Under the pieces are notes generated by a model. It did no database searches. It was not told the DNA's origin and saw only the letters and a program-made list of their open reading frames with translations. A program made the position numbers and the translations under genes. Of a stretch of 19,215 nt of DNA, positions 7,426-14,592 are shown piece by piece (position 1 is the first letter of the stretch; every line of letters begins with the position of its first letter). The stretch spans positions 1 through 19,215 of the forward strand of contig JAUIGA010000016.1 of NCBI GenBank assembly GCA_030430125.1. The letters run 5' to 3'. This stretch comes from Chloroflexia bacterium (lineage in GTDB: Bacteria > Chloroflexota > Chloroflexia > Thermomicrobiales > UBA6265).

Positions 7426-8379
7426 ATGGCAGGTTCGCACCCCACGTATCTCTGGTGGAACGGCAGGCAGATGCCGTGGGAAGAGGCGACGGTCCACGTC
7501 ACCGATCTCGCCTGGTCGACGGTGGGCGCGGTCTTCGAGGGTATTCGAGGCTACTGGAACGAGGATTCCCAGGAGCTGTACGTGTTTCGCCTTCGCGAGC
7601 ACATGGACCGCCTGATCGACTCCATGAAGCTGGTGCGACTCCCCGCCGAGTACTCAGTCGATGAGTTGATTGACGCGAGCCTGACCTTGCTGCGGGACAA
7701 CGACGCCCGCGAGGACACGTACATCCGGCCGCTCGCGTACTCGGCAGGCAGCTCGGGCAAGCGCCTATCGGACACCGCGGCGTCGCTTGGCATGCTGATC
7801 AACACCAACCCTATGCCCAGCCAACTGGATAGCGGCCGTGCCTTCAAGGTGAAGGTGAGCTCCTGGACCAGGATCTCCGACACGGTCATGCCGCCGCGTA
7901 TCAAGAACATCTCCAATTACCGCAACGGTCAGCTCGCCAGCATGGAAGCGCAGGCTGATGGCTACGATGGCGCGCTCCTGCTCAGCCCGCAGGGCAAGGT
8001 GAGTGAAGCGCCGGGCGCCTGCGTCATGATGGTGCGCAAGGGGCAGCTCATCACTCCACCGACAACCGATGGCATTCTTGAGAGCATCACGCGGGACGCG
8101 GTGATGACCATGGCGCGCGAATCGCTGGGTCTGCCGGTGGTGGAGCGATCCATCGATCGCACCGAGCTCTACCTGGCCGATGAGGTCTTCCTTTGCGGTA
8201 CGGCGTTCGAAATCACCCCGGTTGTCGAGATCGACCGCTACACGGTTGGTTCCGGCGAGATCGGCGAGGCGACAGGTCGCCTCCAACGCCTGTATGAGGA
8301 TGTCCTGCGCGGCAAGGAAGAGCGCTACGCATCCTGGCGCACGCCAGTTGGTGTTGCCGCCACGGTCGCGGCCGGGTAG
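7426..8379 (+). CDS. ilvE: branched-chain amino acid aminotransferase (class IV PLP)
   Basis: Transfers the amino group between glutamate and the 2-oxo acids of valine, leucine and isoleucine, the last step of their synthesis and first of their breakdown. The 317-residue product has the N-terminal block FEGIRGYW, the PLP-binding lysine K160 in RIKNISNYRNGQLA, the GKVSEAPGACVMMV strand and TPPTTDGILESITRDAV that binds the cofactor phosphate, then the C-terminal CGTAFEITPV. I chose ATG 7426 because family homology begins a few residues later and AAAGGA lies about 9 bases upstream. An in-frame GTG at 7321 falls inside the upstream palindrome and adds 35 non-homologous basic residues. Flanked by terminators on both sides, so probably a single-gene unit. 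D-amino acid aminotransferase is less likely because of FEGIR and the TPP-T-D-G-I-L segment. Confidence 0.92.
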   Translation: MAGSHPTYLWWNGRQMPWEEATVHVTDLAWSTVGAVFEGIRGYWNEDSQELYVFRLREHMDRLIDSMKLVRLPAEYSVDELIDASLTLLRDNDAREDTYIRPLAYSAGSSGKRLSDTAASLGMLINTNPMPSQLDSGRAFKVKVSSWTRISDTVMPPRIKNISNYRNGQLASMEAQADGYDGALLLSPQGKVSEAPGACVMMVRKGQLITPPTTDGILESITRDAVMTMARESLGLPVVERSIDRTELYLADEVFLCGTAFEITPVVEIDRYTVGSGEIGEATGRLQRLYEDVLRGKEERYASWRTPVGVAATVAAG

Positions 8380-8402
8380 GGGCAAGCACGAAGTCGGACA
8401 TC

Positions 8403-8437
8403 GAACGGGCGACCCTGTGCCGGGGTCGCCCGTTTGC
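8403..8437 (+). terminator. rho-independent terminator after ilvE
   Basis: AACGGGCGACCC (8404-8415) pairs perfectly with GGGTCGCCCGTT (8423-8434) around a 7-nt loop, with one more G-T pair at the base and TTT running out of the stem. It lies 24 bp after the aminotransferase stop. Twelve GC-rich pairs make this the strongest terminator in the window. Confidence 0.8.
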
Positions 8438-8573
8438 ATGCAGGCTCGGTAGCGGATGGCCTGCTACCGGGTGGCACTGGACAAGCGCGCTTGGTACGCT
8501 GATCGTTGACGATTCCTGTCACAGCGCACTTTTGGTTGTGCGCCGACTGCATTGCTTCTCCCTACCCATGTCC

Positions 8574-8579
8574 AGGAGG
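8574..8579 (+). promoter_or_regulatory. ribosome binding site that decides the S41 peptidase start
   Basis: AGGAGG sits 4 bases before ATG 8584. The frame is open back to a TTG at 8506, but that would add 26 residues unlike any signal anchor and would bury this strong site inside the gene. A TACGCT at 8495-8500 could be a -10 element for a roughly 77-nt leader, with no good -35. Confidence 0.7.
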
Positions 8580-8583
8580 ACTC

Positions 8584-9897
8584 ATGACGCACCCAGACCT
8601 GCCCACCGGCACACCCCGTGCCCGGCGAATGTTCGCGTCCGGCCGCGGCGTACGGTGGATGGCACTTGTTCTTGCGCTCGCTGGCACCATGTCGATCGGT
8701 GTCATGGTCGGAGCGGTCCTCGATACGTCGGACAACGCGACAGCATCCACGATACTGACGGACCTGCCCGAGTTCCAGGTCGTTGAAGAGACCTATGACG
8801 CGATCCGCGAGAACTACGTGCTCTCCGACGAGGTGAGCGATCAGGATCTCATGTACGGCGCCAGCGCCGGCATGATCGACGCGCTCGGCGACACGGGCCA
8901 TTCGACCTTCCTCGACCCCGACGAGGCGGTGGAGTTCGAGCAGTCCCTGTCGAATGAGTTGATCGGCATCGGCATCCAGATCGACCTGACCGGGCCGCTC
9001 CCTGTCGTGATTGCCCCGATTGACGGTTCCCCGGCTTATGAGGCCGGCATTCGGCCCGGCGACGTGATCATCTCCGTCGATGGGGTCGAGACTGCCGATA
9101 TCGAACCGCAAGTGGTCGGTGAGCTGATTCGCGGCGATGAGGGCACGGATGTCACGCTCATGCTGCGTCACCAGGATACCGCCGAAACCTATCAGGTGAC
9201 GATTACGCGGGCCCAGATCACCATCGAGCCGGTCTCATTCATCATGCTTCCCGACAACGTGCTGTGGCTGCGCGTGTCGCAGTTCTCGATCGGCGCGACC
9301 GACGGCGTCATCGAGGCGCTGCAGTGGGGCAAGGCACACGGCATGACCGGTGTGCTCCTCGACCTGCGCAACAACCCCGGCGGCTACACGACCGAGGCGC
9401 GCGGGATCGCGTCGCAGTTCGTGCCAATCGGGAGTGTCCTGTATCAGGAGCAGCTCGCCGATGGCACTGTCGAGCCGCTGGTCAATGAGAGTGTCGAAGG
9501 CGAATGGGCCGAAGGCGATCTCGTTGTCCTGATCAATGAAGGATCGGCATCGTCGTCGGAAATCGTCTCATCGGCGATCCGCGACAATGATCGCGGTGTG
9601 CTCGTGGGTGAGACGACCTTCGGCACCGGCACGGTCCTGGTTGGCTTCGAGTTGAGCGACGGATCGGTTGCGCTGCTGGGCATCAAACTCTGGTTGACCG
9701 CCGACGGGCAGGACATCTGGAAACAGGGCGTCGATCCGACGCTCGAGGTGGAGATGGATGTGGACCAGTATCCGACGATTCCGATCGAGTTCCGTGGCGA
9801 GATGCTGGATTCCGACGTCTTCGGGGCCATTGAGGACTCGCAACTGCTCGCCGCGCATGAGGAGCTGGTGACGATTATGGCATCATCCACCCCCTGA
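8584..9897 (+). CDS. PDZ-containing S41 (C-terminal processing) peptidase, atypical active site
   Basis: CtpA/Prc-type peptidases act outside the membrane on C-termini of other proteins. The 437-residue product has an N-terminal anchor helix (about residues 23-44, WMALVLALAGTMSIGVMVG), a cap region, a PDZ domain (about 125-205, with GIGIQID and AGIRPGDVIISVDG), and the S41 core: VLWLRVSQFS, LLDLRNNPGG, and NEGSASSSEIV with the nucleophile expected at S323. In the family the general base is a lysine 25 residues later in T-F-G-K-G; here that position (348) is threonine (ACC at 9625-9627), in TFGTGTV. The fold is intact with no frameshift. It may use another residue as base, be a pseudoprotease, or belong to a divergent S41 subgroup. 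The gene stands alone between two hairpin terminators. Confidence 0.9.
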   Translation: MTHPDLPTGTPRARRMFASGRGVRWMALVLALAGTMSIGVMVGAVLDTSDNATASTILTDLPEFQVVEETYDAIRENYVLSDEVSDQDLMYGASAGMIDALGDTGHSTFLDPDEAVEFEQSLSNELIGIGIQIDLTGPLPVVIAPIDGSPAYEAGIRPGDVIISVDGVETADIEPQVVGELIRGDEGTDVTLMLRHQDTAETYQVTITRAQITIEPVSFIMLPDNVLWLRVSQFSIGATDGVIEALQWGKAHGMTGVLLDLRNNPGGYTTEARGIASQFVPIGSVLYQEQLADGTVEPLVNESVEGEWAEGDLVVLINEGSASSSEIVSSAIRDNDRGVLVGETTFGTGTVLVGFELSDGSVALLGIKLWLTADGQDIWKQGVDPTLEVEMDVDQYPTIPIEFRGEMLDSDVFGAIEDSQLLAAHEELVTIMASSTP

Positions 9898-9918
9898 ATC
9901 TCTGCATAGGCCTGAGTT

Positions 9919-9964
9919 CCACGGCGTATCCGGGTGAATCCGGGCACGCCGTGGTATCGTTTCT
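9919..9964 (+). terminator. candidate terminator after the S41 peptidase
   Basis: CCACGGCGT (9919-9927) pairs with ACGCCGTGG (9946-9954), nine perfect pairs, followed by the T-rich TATCGTTTCT. The 18-nt loop is long and contains ATCCGGG twice (9928-9934 and 9939-9945). It lies 21 bp after the stop. Confidence 0.5.
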
Positions 9965-9965
9965 G

Positions 9966-9990
9966 CGTGTGCATCTCGTGGATGCACGCG
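9966..9990 (+). other. inverted repeat / leader hairpin upstream of the GtrA-type gene
   Basis: CGTGTGCATC (9966-9975) pairs with GATGCACGCG (9981-9990), ten pairs including one G-T, around a 5-nt loop. It sits 64 bp before the GtrA-type start and directly after the preceding terminator. It could be a leader structure or an operator for the glycan block; no T run follows, so it is not a terminator. Confidence 0.4.
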
Positions 9991-10054
9991 CGTTCCGAGA
10001 CGTGACGGCGGCGATAGCCGAACTGCAGCACTTGCGGGATGGCAGGGAGTTGGA

Positions 10055-10480
10055 ATGATCTCGGTTGAATCATGGCCGCAACCGGCCGTACGGATGTGGG
10101 TACTTGCCCAACGATTTCGCAAGTTCCTCACCGTTGGCGCGGTCGGATTGCTGGTCAATCAAGCGAGTCTGGCGATGCTGCACGACGCCCTCGGAATGGC
10201 CGTCGTCATCGCATCGCCAATTGCCATCTTCTTGTCAATGATCGTCACATTTGTTCTCAATGAGCAGTGGACCTGGCACGATCGGGGAACTGGTCCGGTA
10301 TTGTCCCGGGCCATGACCTATGTCCCGATCAATCTCGGTGGCCTTTTGATCAACTGGGGTATCCTCTACTACCTGAACGAGGATCACGGAGTACACTATC
10401 TCGCGGCCAACCTGATCGGCGCTGGTGTTGCCGCCGTCTGGAATTTCTCCTTGAACCATGCCATCACCTGGCGAAGGTGA
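10055..10480 (+). CDS. GtrA-family polytopic membrane protein
   Basis: GtrA-type proteins are small four-helix membrane proteins thought to help move or present polyprenyl-phosphate-linked sugars for surface glycosylation. The 141-residue product has helices at about 24-43, 49-68, 86-107 and 116-134. The two family half-motifs are present, F-V-L-N-E-Q-W-T-W (66-74) and V-W-N-F-S-L-N-H-A-I-T-W (128-139), reflecting the internal duplication. AGGGAG at 10044-10049 is 5 bases before the ATG. It begins a plus-strand run continuing with a UGM-like flavoprotein and a GT-C-like protein, which fits a role in lipid-linked sugar use. The transported sugar is unknown. Confidence 0.88.
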   Translation: MISVESWPQPAVRMWVLAQRFRKFLTVGAVGLLVNQASLAMLHDALGMAVVIASPIAIFLSMIVTFVLNEQWTWHDRGTGPVLSRAMTYVPINLGGLLINWGILYYLNEDHGVHYLAANLIGAGVAAVWNFSLNHAITWRR

Positions 10481-10491
10481 GTTGCCAGCGT

Positions 10492-10513
10492 CGAGCCGGA
10501 CGGCTCGGCTCTT
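10492..10513 (+). terminator. weak hairpin after the GtrA-type gene
   Basis: CGAGCC (10492-10497) pairs with GGCTCG (10502-10507) around GGAC, followed by GCTCTT. Six GC-rich pairs and a poor T run; it may be a partial terminator or merely an intercistronic structure before the flavoprotein gene. Confidence 0.3.
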
Positions 10514-10587
10514 GTGCGAATGCATCGGGTCCGTGGAAGTCGGGCTACACTCAACCGGCGCAGAACCGAATGGAAGGAACATCCTCG

Positions 10588-12066
10588 ATGCAGAACGGTC
10601 AGAATCCTGAAACCTCGGCACCACAAACCATCGTGATGGGTGCCGGGCCTGCGGGCCTCTGTTCCGCCTACGTGCTCAGCAAGGCGGGATATCCGGCCAC
10701 GGTTGTCGAGGCTGCTCCATTCGTCGGGGGGCTCGCCCGCACCATCCGCCGCGAAACAGATCACGGCGAGTTCAAGTTCGATATCGGCGGACACCGCTGG
10801 TTCACGAAGAACGACGAGCTCAACGCCCTGTTCCGGGAGGTTGTTGACGACGAGCTGCTGTGGGTCCATCGCATCAGCCGGATCTACTTTGACGGCAAGT
10901 TCGTCGACTACCCGTTGAAGCTCTCCAACGCACTCAAGGCCGTCGGCCCCGTTACCGCGGCCCGGGCGGTGTTCGACTACGGTCTCATCCAGGCGAAACG
11001 CCGGTCGAACCCGACCGAGATCGTGTCCATGGAGGACGCGTACATCGCCCAGTACGGCGAGACGCTGTACAAGCTCTTCTTCCAGGCTTACAGCGAAAAG
11101 GTCTGGGGAATGAAGTGCAGCGAGCTTTCCGGCGACTGGGTAAGCCAGCGCACGAAGGGCATGTCGCTGGTCACGGCAATCAAGGATGCCGTCGTGCCGT
11201 CGAAGGGCAAGGTCGTGAGCCTGATCGACGAGTTCATGTACCCAAGGGACGGCTTCGGCCGGTTCTCAGAGCGTATGGCGGACGCGATCGAAAAGGCTGG
11301 CAACGACATCAAGCTCAAGAGTCCGGTCGAGAAGATCGTGCTCGATGGCAATCGCGTCAAGGGCATTCAGGTGCGAACCGAGGAGGGGAGCACGCTGATC
11401 GAGGGTGACAATTTCATCTCCTCGATCCCGCTGACCGTCCTCGTGCAGATCACCGATCCTCCCGCACCGCAGGAGGTGATCGAGGCCGCCGATGCGCTGA
11501 CCTTCCGCGACATCATCACCGTCAACATGATGTTCAAGAAGCAGCAGGTCACGTCGGACACCTGGTTGTATGTGCATGACCGGAATATCCTGTTTGGCCG
11601 TTTCCACGAGCCCAAGAACTGGAGTCCGGCGATGGTCCCCGGCGATGACTACACGTCGCTGGTCGTGGAGTACTTCTGTACGCGAGGCGATCATATCTGG
11701 GGCATGAGTGACGAGCAGCTCGTCAACCAGACGGTGAAGCACCTGGTTGAGGATCTTGAGTTCGCTACTCCGGAGGAAGTGATCGGCGGTTTCGTCGTGC
11801 GCGCGACGAAGGCGTACCCAACGTATGACATTGGGTATCAGGAACCGCTCCGCCTGATGAAGGAGTACATCGCGGGGATCGAGAACCTGCAGTACATTGG
11901 GCGCGGCGGTTCGTTCCGGTACAACAACACCGATCATTCCATCGAAACCGGAATGCTCGCGGCGAAGAACATCCTCGGCGAGCACCACGATCTCGAGCGA
12001 GTGAACGCCGACGAGGAGTACCATGAGATCAGGCGGTCGAAGGAGACCGCGGTCGCTGGATCCTGA
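10588..12066 (+). CDS. FAD-dependent oxidoreductase, UDP-galactopyranose-mutase/amine-oxidase-like
   Basis: The 492-residue product is a cytoplasmic flavoprotein with the dinucleotide-binding loop G-A-G-P-A-G at 18-23, the ribose-binding acid E41, GGLART, and a GGHRWF block at 67-72 of the kind found in UDP-galactopyranose mutases and their longer relatives. YPLK, YSEKVWGM and a C-terminal FAD segment (YIGRGGSFRYNNTDHSIETG) support this. It is about 100 residues longer than classical Glf, so it belongs to the protoporphyrinogen-oxidase-like relatives rather than Glf itself; a sugar-nucleotide mutase or lipid-sugar redox role is inferred from its GtrA and GT-C neighbours. I chose ATG 10588, with AAGGA about 10 bases upstream; ATG 10570 would add six residues and lie on the Shine-Dalgarno. 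Haem-pathway oxidase is unlikely given the context. Confidence 0.85.
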   Translation: MQNGQNPETSAPQTIVMGAGPAGLCSAYVLSKAGYPATVVEAAPFVGGLARTIRRETDHGEFKFDIGGHRWFTKNDELNALFREVVDDELLWVHRISRIYFDGKFVDYPLKLSNALKAVGPVTAARAVFDYGLIQAKRRSNPTEIVSMEDAYIAQYGETLYKLFFQAYSEKVWGMKCSELSGDWVSQRTKGMSLVTAIKDAVVPSKGKVVSLIDEFMYPRDGFGRFSERMADAIEKAGNDIKLKSPVEKIVLDGNRVKGIQVRTEEGSTLIEGDNFISSIPLTVLVQITDPPAPQEVIEAADALTFRDIITVNMMFKKQQVTSDTWLYVHDRNILFGRFHEPKNWSPAMVPGDDYTSLVVEYFCTRGDHIWGMSDEQLVNQTVKHLVEDLEFATPEEVIGGFVVRATKAYPTYDIGYQEPLRLMKEYIAGIENLQYIGRGGSFRYNNTDHSIETGMLAAKNILGEHHDLERVNADEEYHEIRRSKETAVAGS

Positions 12067-12124
12067 TCGGTAGCCTCACCCGAAGCACACCACCACGCGA
12101 CCCACGGTCACGGGAGTTGGATGC

Positions 12125-12514
12125 ATGGCGAATGACATCCGCGCCGATCCCCCTCAGGCCAGCAATGGCGTGGGCAATCGCCGCTTCAGGTTGCTGGTTG
12201 CCTTCTGGTTCATCGTGGTCGCGGGAACGGCGGGCTATCTTCTGGCAGGGTCGATGCAGGCCGTGTCGTACAGGTACAACGCCTTTTCCCAGCGTACCTT
12301 CCGCGACGTTGAGTATCGGCGACTTGTGGATACCTGGAGCGACCAGGTGGATGCACTGCCCGCGGTAATGGTCGGTCGGTTTGTGGATGAGGTGTTTATC
12401 GCCGCAATCGTCATTACGGTGATCGCGTTCGCCTGTGCCACCTGGCTGCTCCTGGTATCGGCGCCACGGTCCGCTGGCGGCCCAATCCGAATTCGCCGCG
12501 CGACCAGGGCCTGA
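12125..12514 (+). CDS. small two-helix membrane protein, function unknown
   Basis: I do not recognise this 129-residue protein. It has a short polar N-terminus, a membrane helix at about 23-43 (L-V-A-F-W-F-I-V-V-A-G-T-A-G), a roughly 47-residue loop rich in Arg, Asp and Tyr (44-90), a second helix at about 91-112, and a basic tail (R-I-R-R-A-T-R). GGGAG at 12112-12116 is 8 bases before ATG 12125; an out-of-frame ATG sits four bases earlier. Its stop TGA shares a base with the next start (TGATG), so the downstream GT-C-like protein is translationally coupled to it. That coupling suggests a partner or assembly subunit of that membrane enzyme. Gene reality is well supported by ribosome site, coupling and coherent hydrophobic pattern; function is not. 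Confidence 0.75.
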   Translation: MANDIRADPPQASNGVGNRRFRLLVAFWFIVVAGTAGYLLAGSMQAVSYRYNAFSQRTFRDVEYRRLVDTWSDQVDALPAVMVGRFVDEVFIAAIVITVIAFACATWLLLVSAPRSAGGPIRIRRATRA

Positions 12515-14592
12515 TGTCCGATCCGGTCGATCTCCCCGAATCGCCAGCGGCATCGCCTGAGCCTGGTGCTTCTCGACTGAGATACGGAACTGCATCTGGC
12601 GGTCCCTGGCTCGCGATTGCCTTGGTGCTCACTGTCTGGGCCGTGTGGCATCTCGATGTCTTTCCACTCGCTGCGCGACTTCCGGTCGATGGAGGTGGCG
12701 AGTTTCCACGCGCGTGGTTCACGGTTGATCATCCATTCCACACAGCCCGAGCCGACCTGATACGCGTGGCATGGTCGTCGTTCGACACGGTCAGGTGGGT
12801 CGCAAGCCATCATGGCGGGTACCCCGCGGAGTTCTTCCCCTTCGGGTTACCAGCGGTCGCGGCCGGAATGTCGATTCTCTCTGTAGGTACCCTGTCAATC
12901 GAGCAGGCCTGGGCGCTGGCGATCGTTGCTATCTTTCTCCTGCCGGCGATCGGATACTGGCTGCTCGGTCGCCAGGATCGCCTGACACCCGCGGTCGCCC
13001 TCATCGCCTTCGCCGGGCATGTCGCGATTGCGAGCTCCTGGACCGATGGCGGGTTCACCGAGCTTGTGGAGTGGGGGCTTGCAACCAACGTCGCTGGCGC
13101 GACCCTCGCACTGATAGCCCTGCCGCTCATGTACGACGCCGTGAGCCGAGGTTCGCCGCGGATGGTGGCAGCGGCCGCCGTTGTGATCGCGCTTTGCGCC
13201 GCGACCAACCCCCGGTCGCTGATCGCGGTCAGCGCATCGGCACTGGTGGTTCTGCTCGTCGCTGACTCCCGGCAGCCGCTGCGACGTCGAATCGCGGTGC
13301 TGAGCGCCATCGCGGTGCTGGCGGCATCCCTGGCCGCGCCGATACTGGTTCCGCTGCTTCGGTACAACGATCTGTACTTCTTCCTCAGCTACCAGGAATA
13401 TGGATCGCTCGCGGAATACTGGCACGACTCTGTCGACACGGTGACCTGGCCAATCCTCGCGCTCGCATTGTCCGGCGGTATCCTGGCGTTCCGTCGCAGG
13501 GGCAACGCCGGTCCACGCATCGCTGCCCTCACCCTGCTGATATACACGTTGGTCACCGCCATCGGAGTATCGAGTGCTTCCGTCCGCGAGTTGATCCCGC
13601 AGCTCGAGCTCCCGCGGTTGATGCCGTTCCAGCGATTCCTGACGATCTATCTCGCCGCGTATGCCGTAGTCGTGGTTGGACGATATCTCGCGCGGGTGCC
13701 GTCACGCGTCGGGCGGGCCAGGGATGCCGCCCTGGCCGTCGCTGCATCCTTGGCGGTGGTGCTGGTCTTCGCTAGCGATTTCGGACCGTTCCCGATCGCA
13801 GAGCAGGGGGTACGGCCGGTCCCGAAAACGGATTCGGCGAATGCGGTCGAGCTTGTGGATTTTCGGAGCGCCATAGCGCGAGCCGACGAGGTGGCCGCCC
13901 CGAATACCGCGATTCTGGTCATTGGGTCGCGTTTGAGCTGGCACGAGCAGCTGTGGGCGCCGATCGAAGCGCCGGACCGCCGCTTCTACTACAACGACTG
14001 GCTGTGGTATTGGCATGCGCTCCACAAGGGCCCCTACGACTATCGCATGGGGCACTACTATCCGGACCCCAGCAAGGCGCTCGAAGCTGTCTACCTGGAG
14101 ATGCACGGCATCGGCGCGGTGGTGATCACAGACACCCAGGATCGCACGACGGGAGCGAATGCTCGGGTCGTTGCCTCTCAAGCGGCGCACCTTGATGTAG
14201 TCGACACCATCGGCGCCTGGGACGTCATGACTGTTCAGGACCCGGTGCCATTGGCGTCATTGAATGGGGTGGCGCCGGATTCGATCGGGGTTTCCGAGGA
14301 TGGAGAAACCGTGACCCTGGGTTTCGCTGACCGGCTGCCAGGAACCGTCATCGTGCGGCAGAACTGGTTCCCTCGCTGGGAGGCGACCATTGACGGCAGG
14401 CCTGTGGCCGTTGACCGTGCACCCAACGGGTACATGCAGATCGAGACCGACGGAGGGTCGTTCGAGCTCCGAGTGACCTACGCAGTTGTCAGGACGGACA
14501 CGGCGGCCAGGTTGGCGACCGTCGTGTCCGCGATTGCTATCGCGATCCTGTTGGTCGCGCCTAGACCCACCCGTCGATGGGCACGTCGATGA
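12514..14592 (+). CDS. large polytopic membrane protein, GT-C/YfhO-like (putative glycosyltransferase)
   Basis: The 692-residue product has one helix near residues 29-48, an extracytoplasmic first loop with V-D-H-P-F-H and HHGGYPAEFFPFG, about ten further helices to residue 425, a soluble outer domain (about 430-605), and a beta-rich segment R-Q-N-W-F-P-R-W-E-A-T-I-D-G (W618, W622) like the C-terminus of YfhO-type proteins, then a last helix near 670-688. GT-C enzymes transfer sugars from polyprenyl-phosphate donors outside the membrane, often with a catalytic acid in the first loop, where D is present here. Donor and acceptor are unknown. The start overlaps the preceding stop by one base. 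The last 32 bases overlap the 3' end of the opposite-strand ThDP enzyme. 6-pyruvoyl-tetrahydropterin-synthase-related is an alternative database label for such proteins. Confidence 0.78.
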   Translation: MSDPVDLPESPAASPEPGASRLRYGTASGGPWLAIALVLTVWAVWHLDVFPLAARLPVDGGGEFPRAWFTVDHPFHTARADLIRVAWSSFDTVRWVASHHGGYPAEFFPFGLPAVAAGMSILSVGTLSIEQAWALAIVAIFLLPAIGYWLLGRQDRLTPAVALIAFAGHVAIASSWTDGGFTELVEWGLATNVAGATLALIALPLMYDAVSRGSPRMVAAAAVVIALCAATNPRSLIAVSASALVVLLVADSRQPLRRRIAVLSAIAVLAASLAAPILVPLLRYNDLYFFLSYQEYGSLAEYWHDSVDTVTWPILALALSGGILAFRRRGNAGPRIAALTLLIYTLVTAIGVSSASVRELIPQLELPRLMPFQRFLTIYLAAYAVVVVGRYLARVPSRVGRARDAALAVAASLAVVLVFASDFGPFPIAEQGVRPVPKTDSANAVELVDFRSAIARADEVAAPNTAILVIGSRLSWHEQLWAPIEAPDRRFYYNDWLWYWHALHKGPYDYRMGHYYPDPSKALEAVYLEMHGIGAVVITDTQDRTTGANARVVASQAAHLDVVDTIGAWDVMTVQDPVPLASLNGVAPDSIGVSEDGETVTLGFADRLPGTVIVRQNWFPRWEATIDGRPVAVDRAPNGYMQIETDGGSFELRVTYAVVRTDTAARLATVVSAIAIAILLVAPRPTRRWARR

